Of a DNA stretch of 64,000 bases, positions 60,570 to 64,000 are shown piece after piece; positions within the stretch are counted from its first letter, which is position 1, and every line of letters starts with the position of its first letter. The notes under the pieces are model-generated. The model was not told where the DNA came from. It saw nothing but the letters and a program-made list of their open reading frames with translations, and did no database searches. The stretch comes from Augochlora pura (lineage: Eukaryota; Arthropoda; Insecta; Hymenoptera; Halictidae). Where the stretch lies: NCBI RefSeq assembly GCF_028453695.1, contig NC_135777.1:9971714-10035713 (forward strand). Direction: 5' to 3'. A program made the position numbers and the translations under genes.

Positions 60570-62557
60570 AGAAACGTTGTACCATCCAGAACCCGATGTT
60601 TTATAGATAAATCTTTTATTTGTCGTATAATTACTTTTATGTATAATCTTTCATAGTTTCGTAAAAAATAGTTTATTACAAATCGTCTTATTCGAGCGTC
60701 TCTATAGAAATATTTCCATACAAATATAAAACACTTCGTCGACATCGAAACGTTACACGTCTTTGGTCGCAATATAGAATGATAAATTTCACGTGAATTT
60801 GAAACTTGTTACTCGATAACACTAGACCCTGTGACTAAAACTCGCATTACAGTGAGTATTAAGTACTGATTAGCAAGTCCGTGCCCACACATACAGAACT
60901 TGTTACTGATCAAAGCGACACGGTTCGAATCGACGCTTTTATAAGCGGACGTTCCATCTTTGACAGTTAATAAGTACTCGGTAAAAAGCATTTATATTAA
61001 ACTCTATTGTTATGTAAACGCTTACGTAAATATCTCCATGGTATCGTTTCTATGTCTCTGCTTTTTTTTGTACATTCAGTCAACTAGAATTAAAATTACA
61101 ATACAACTCCTTAGAATGTAATGTCTAGCGCCATAATAAGCATAAGCTGAATAGTCTGAACTGCGTATGTTACTCTAAACACACTATTCCGCGTTTCATT
61201 AGAAATTCGGCATCGAAGTAATTTCAATTTAACCATTTATTTTACAACAATTCTATACCCGAACAGTCAAGCGGGTCCGCTGTAGAAACAAATGTTTATA
61301 GAACGTTTATACATTTCTTATGATATCTGACGTCGCAACAATTTCACAGAATTATGTAGACAATTTTTGTCGAGGAAATTACCTTTTTTTAATTGTCCAC
61401 TTTAGATTGTCGAAACTAAAGATACACTGACCTGACCACAAATGATGAACACAAGTACAGTAACAAAAAAATAAATTTAAATGTATTCAATTCACTTTAA
61501 AATATTTTTCATAGTCGAAAACATACGTAGAATATGGAAGGACCGGTACAAAATGTTACGAATTTGTCGAATAACTTGACGGTGAGAATTCGGCCGATAC
61601 GCTTACGTTCGTGTGTAAAATAAATAATAATGGTAAGAAATGAATGATGGCGTTGTCTTATTCAGACCAGCGTATCGAACCGAACTTCTCCGTACAAGTT
61701 TTTTTTTTTTTTGAAAACGGCTGCAAAATCGATGTTCGAACTGTATTGTTATTTCCGCCGAATTCTGCGCCATCGTGCGATCGCGAACCGGACCCGCGCA
61801 CTCTGCATTTAAACAAGGAACTGTTGCGCCATGATTTCATTATAGAAACTAGAAAATTTTAGGTGTATTAATACTTTCGCCGTCAGAAACGTGAAAATGT
61901 TCAAAGTATTTCTGACTAATAAATGCACAGCAACGTGACGATCGTATAGATAAATGTATTCCATATCGAATTGACTCTGGAAAATTTGTTCAACACGAAA
62001 AATCTCATTCTTCGAATTGTTGTTTCGTTTACCAAGAGAACTGAATACGATAATTCGACAAGCACCACATTCCATGGAAGCCAGTTTCAAGCATTCTGTC
62101 ATGGATTCTTCGAAGAAACGTACAAAATCGTTCCCCTCAAAGGACCCCCCCCCCCCCCCCCCATCCACATTAATGTTTTTTTCTAACCATATGAACACAT
62201 TTTTTTGAGTATGTTTTTGATTCGACGCGTTGTTTATATTACTCTTTTCTGTCACGCTTGCAATACCTTCGATACAACAGCTTCTCCCTTCCAGCATAAT
62301 CCGACTGTGCACTATTAGTCGAGCATCTCATGGCACATAAGATCAATTTATTGTACATGCTAAACTATACTTAATATATCTGTATGCATACTATTCCGTA
62401 TAACATAATGTACGCTATATTTATCCTCACGCACGCAATCTCAAACACACGAGTGTACACAGACGATAATCGCACATACGAAAGGCACTTTTAAACGGAT
62501 TGCTTTCTGGAGCAGGAATGTTCAAACACTTGCGATACGCGGCATTCGATTCGCCTC
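60570..62557. other. Convergent 3' flanks of the CNBD and Pvr genes
   Basis: No further coding exon is supported. The long minus-strand frame at 61809-62312 is interrupted in composition by a poly-G (poly-C on plus) run, has no motif, and is probably Pvr 3' UTR. The AT-rich sequence around 60.6-61.6 kb could hold poly(A) sites for both genes. Confidence 0.5.
62145..62162. repeat. Poly-C run of 18
   Basis: An uninterrupted C homopolymer on the plus strand, in what is probably the Pvr 3' UTR. Confidence 0.95.
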
Positions 62558-63220
62558 TCAATTACCTATGATCACGTAACTGGGATTGCTGAATCCGTCG
62601 GGCATGTCTTTCTTCATATCGCACTTCTGTTGAGGCATATTCACGTAATTGTCTTGTGTCCTAATGATCGACGGAGCGAAGCCGATCTTGCTCGCCGGTA
62701 ACGAGCTCACCTCCGACTTCTCCGCGATTTCCTCGTTCTTTTTATTCAGATCTATCAACTCCAAATTCTTCGGCGTGTTGCAATAACCGGAATCCCGAGC
62801 TGGATGATGAACCGCGACCTGATCCTTCATCGTTTTCCTGTTTTTGGCAAACTCTGCCCTCCGCTCATGGACATTGATGGGCTTGAGATAGGGATCGTCC
62901 TCCTCTTTCTTCAGCATTGGCGATATCTCCACGGCGTCGTCGTAATCGGCCGCCGTCGGGGACGGGAAATCGAAACGGGTCCGTTCTTCGTGGGGCCTAG
63001 GACTGAATATTCCTGACTCTGATGTTTGGCTCCTGGGACTCATACACAAGTAGGCGGAGTCGACCGTGGAGCCAGATACAGGCGAGTTCACGTACTCGTG
63101 AGTCGGTGAAGACAGCACAGCATGGTCAGGTGCCGACAACATCGTCAGGTAATCGTCCTTTCCACTCTCCAGCAGAATTGTGTTCATGTCCATGTACGGT
63201 GCATTTAATTGGACGTAGTG
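62558..63220 (-). CDS. Pvr-like last exon, cytoplasmic tail
   Basis: The exon has 220 codons plus TGA. It begins HYVQLNAPYMDMNTILLESG. The acceptor TTTCAG is strong. It has no globular domain, and its tyrosines lie in short linear motifs. It ends NPSYVIIGN. Confidence 0.88.
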   Translation of the reverse strand, partial: HYVQLNAPYMDMNTILLESGKDDYLTMLSAPDHAVLSSPTHEYVNSPVSGSTVDSAYLCMSPRSQTSESGIFSPRPHEERTRFDFPSPTAADYDDAVEISPMLKKEEDDPYLKPINVHERRAEFAKNRKTMKDQVAVHHPARDSGYCNTPKNLELIDLNKKNEEIAEKSEVSSLPASKIGFAPSIIRTQDNYVNMPQQKCDMKKDMPDGFSNPSYVIIGN

Positions 63221-64000
63221 CTGAAATTACCAATATCGTTCTTAATTGAGTCGCCTAGGGTTAGTTAGACAAACGCTGAATGTCTCGACTAAGTGAAGCC
63301 ACCCCAAATATCATTTTCAATTATCATGACAGAACACACGATTATACATTTTCTGCGATCATGTTTCCATGACCTTAGAACAACCGTGGTCACCAATTGT
63401 CTAATGGATTATTCGTAAACGTATTTAAAATATGTCAGTCATTCATTCCGAGATAACAATCTGGATATGTTTATAACGAAGATCATTCAACGAACTTACC
63501 GCTCTCACGCTGTCCTCCAACAAATTTCCTATACTGTCGACTAGCTCTGTGAAACTCGGACGTAGAGTAGGCTTTGCCTTCCAACATTGGCGCATTATGT
63601 CGTACCTAGAAATATGTGAATTGTAAAGAACAAATCATTCGATTTCGAAAGATTTGAAAATTTATATTCTGCATAATATTCGCCGTCTAAAAAGTGTTTT
63701 CAGGATACAAGTTTTGAAAACACGGCAAGCCAACTTTTTTTCAGATTATAATCGAAAGAGAGCGATTCCGATTCATTTCTAAGTAAAAAATCTTGGGTGA
63801 ACTCACACTTCGGGGGTGGCATATTCGGGCTGCTCCATTCTGTAGCCCTCGATCAACTTCTGGTACTGTATTTCCGCCTCCATGCCAGGATACGGAGTCT
63901 CGGCCAACGTGAAGAACTCCCACAGAACTATACCGAACGACCAAATGTCCGATTGCGTGGAGAAAATTCGATCTCTGATCGATTCGATGGCCAACCATTT
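62558..64000 (-). CDS. PDGF/VEGF-receptor-like tyrosine kinase, C-terminal part
   Basis: Three exons are visible: 63807-64000 (open at the window edge), 63500-63605 and 62558-63220, in phase. The first two give the end of a receptor tyrosine kinase domain: KWLAIESIRDRIFSTQSDIW, SFGIVLWEFFTLAETPYPGM, then MRQCWKAKPTLRPSFTELV. WLAIES after the activation loop and the DIWSFGIVLWE motif mark the type III/V (PDGFR/VEGFR) group, represented in insects by Pvr. The last exon is a cytoplasmic tail of about 220 aa with several phospho-tyrosine-type sites, including YLTM, YLCM and YVNM (PI3K p85 type) and YVNS, YCNT (Grb2 type). In flies Pvr controls haemocyte survival, border-cell migration and epithelial closure (family knowledge). 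The stop is TGA at 62558. Confidence 0.9.
63500..63605 (-). CDS. Pvr-like exon, end of kinase domain
   Basis: The 106-nt exon reads YDIMRQCWKAKPTLRPSF, the subdomain XI arginine region. It then gives TELVDSIGNLLEDSVRA. Acceptor CTAG, donor GTAAGT, phase 2 to 0. Confidence 0.9.
63807..64000 (-). CDS. Pvr-like exon, kinase C-lobe (partial at window edge)
   Basis: The exon begins at or before 64000 with KWLAIES and ends in EYATPEV with donor GTGAGT, phase 2. It has the APE-equivalent region after the activation loop and the invariant D of DIWSFG. Confidence 0.9.

Noticed and set aside
61809..62312. Minus-strand 167-codon open frame
   Set aside because: It contains a glycine run from the poly-C tract, has no motif or splice partners, and lies directly downstream of the Pvr stop; 3' UTR is simpler.
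1..64000. tRNA, rRNA, CRISPR arrays and bacterial-type operons
   Set aside because: I looked for tRNA B-box-like GGTTCGAATCC contexts and regular spacer-repeat arrays and found none with a convincing fold; the gene structure is eukaryotic.

Overview
The window looks like a piece of an insect nuclear genome, most likely an aculeate hymenopteran (ant or bee). Genes are split by short and long introns with GT-AG borders. The spacers alternate between AT-rich stretches and CpG-rich blocks, and decayed mariner, Tc1 and non-LTR elements of the kinds common in Hymenoptera are scattered through it. The species call is an inference. One 100-base run of N (12687-12786) marks an assembly gap.

Three host genes can be read. 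(1) Minus strand, 23077 down to 7561: a SPAG17/PF6-like gene for a central-pair protein of motile cilia and sperm flagella. Nine exons join with matching phases into about 1493 codons. (2) Plus strand, 54507-60569: a nine-exon gene for a soluble protein of 528 aa with a canonical cyclic-nucleotide-binding domain followed by a degenerate second one (CNBD2-like). (3) Minus strand, running in from beyond the right edge to 62558: the last three exons of a PDGF/VEGF-receptor-like tyrosine kinase (Pvr), with the end of the kinase domain and a tyrosine-rich tail. Genes 2 and 3 converge and leave about 2 kb between their stop codons.

Most of the remainder is non-coding or mobile. At 1.3-3.0 kb is a near-complete but frameshifted Tc1-like element with 223-bp inverted repeats; a second, deleted piece of the same family lies at 50.1 kb. 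Four mariner copies occur (23.2, 46.3, 50.4 and 56.4 kb), one inside an intron of the CNBD gene. Non-LTR fragments lie at 19.9, 31.6-34.2 and 51.3 kb. At least seven short TTAA-flanked inverted-repeat elements (MITE-like, piggyBac-style target) are present, several of them in SPAG17 introns and one nested inside a mariner copy. Further unnamed palindromic repeat families occur at 7.0/13.9, 8.9/40.1, 17.8, and 52.1/54.9 kb.

The long spacers at 24.4-31.1, 34.2-43.7 and 47.1-50.1 kb hold no gene I can support. The least explained item is at 43.7-44.5 kb. There, three direct copies of a motif resembling a splice-donor context, and a short conserved-looking proline-rich peptide, suggest the remains of an unrecognised element or gene. 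I did not find a clearly new biological system.
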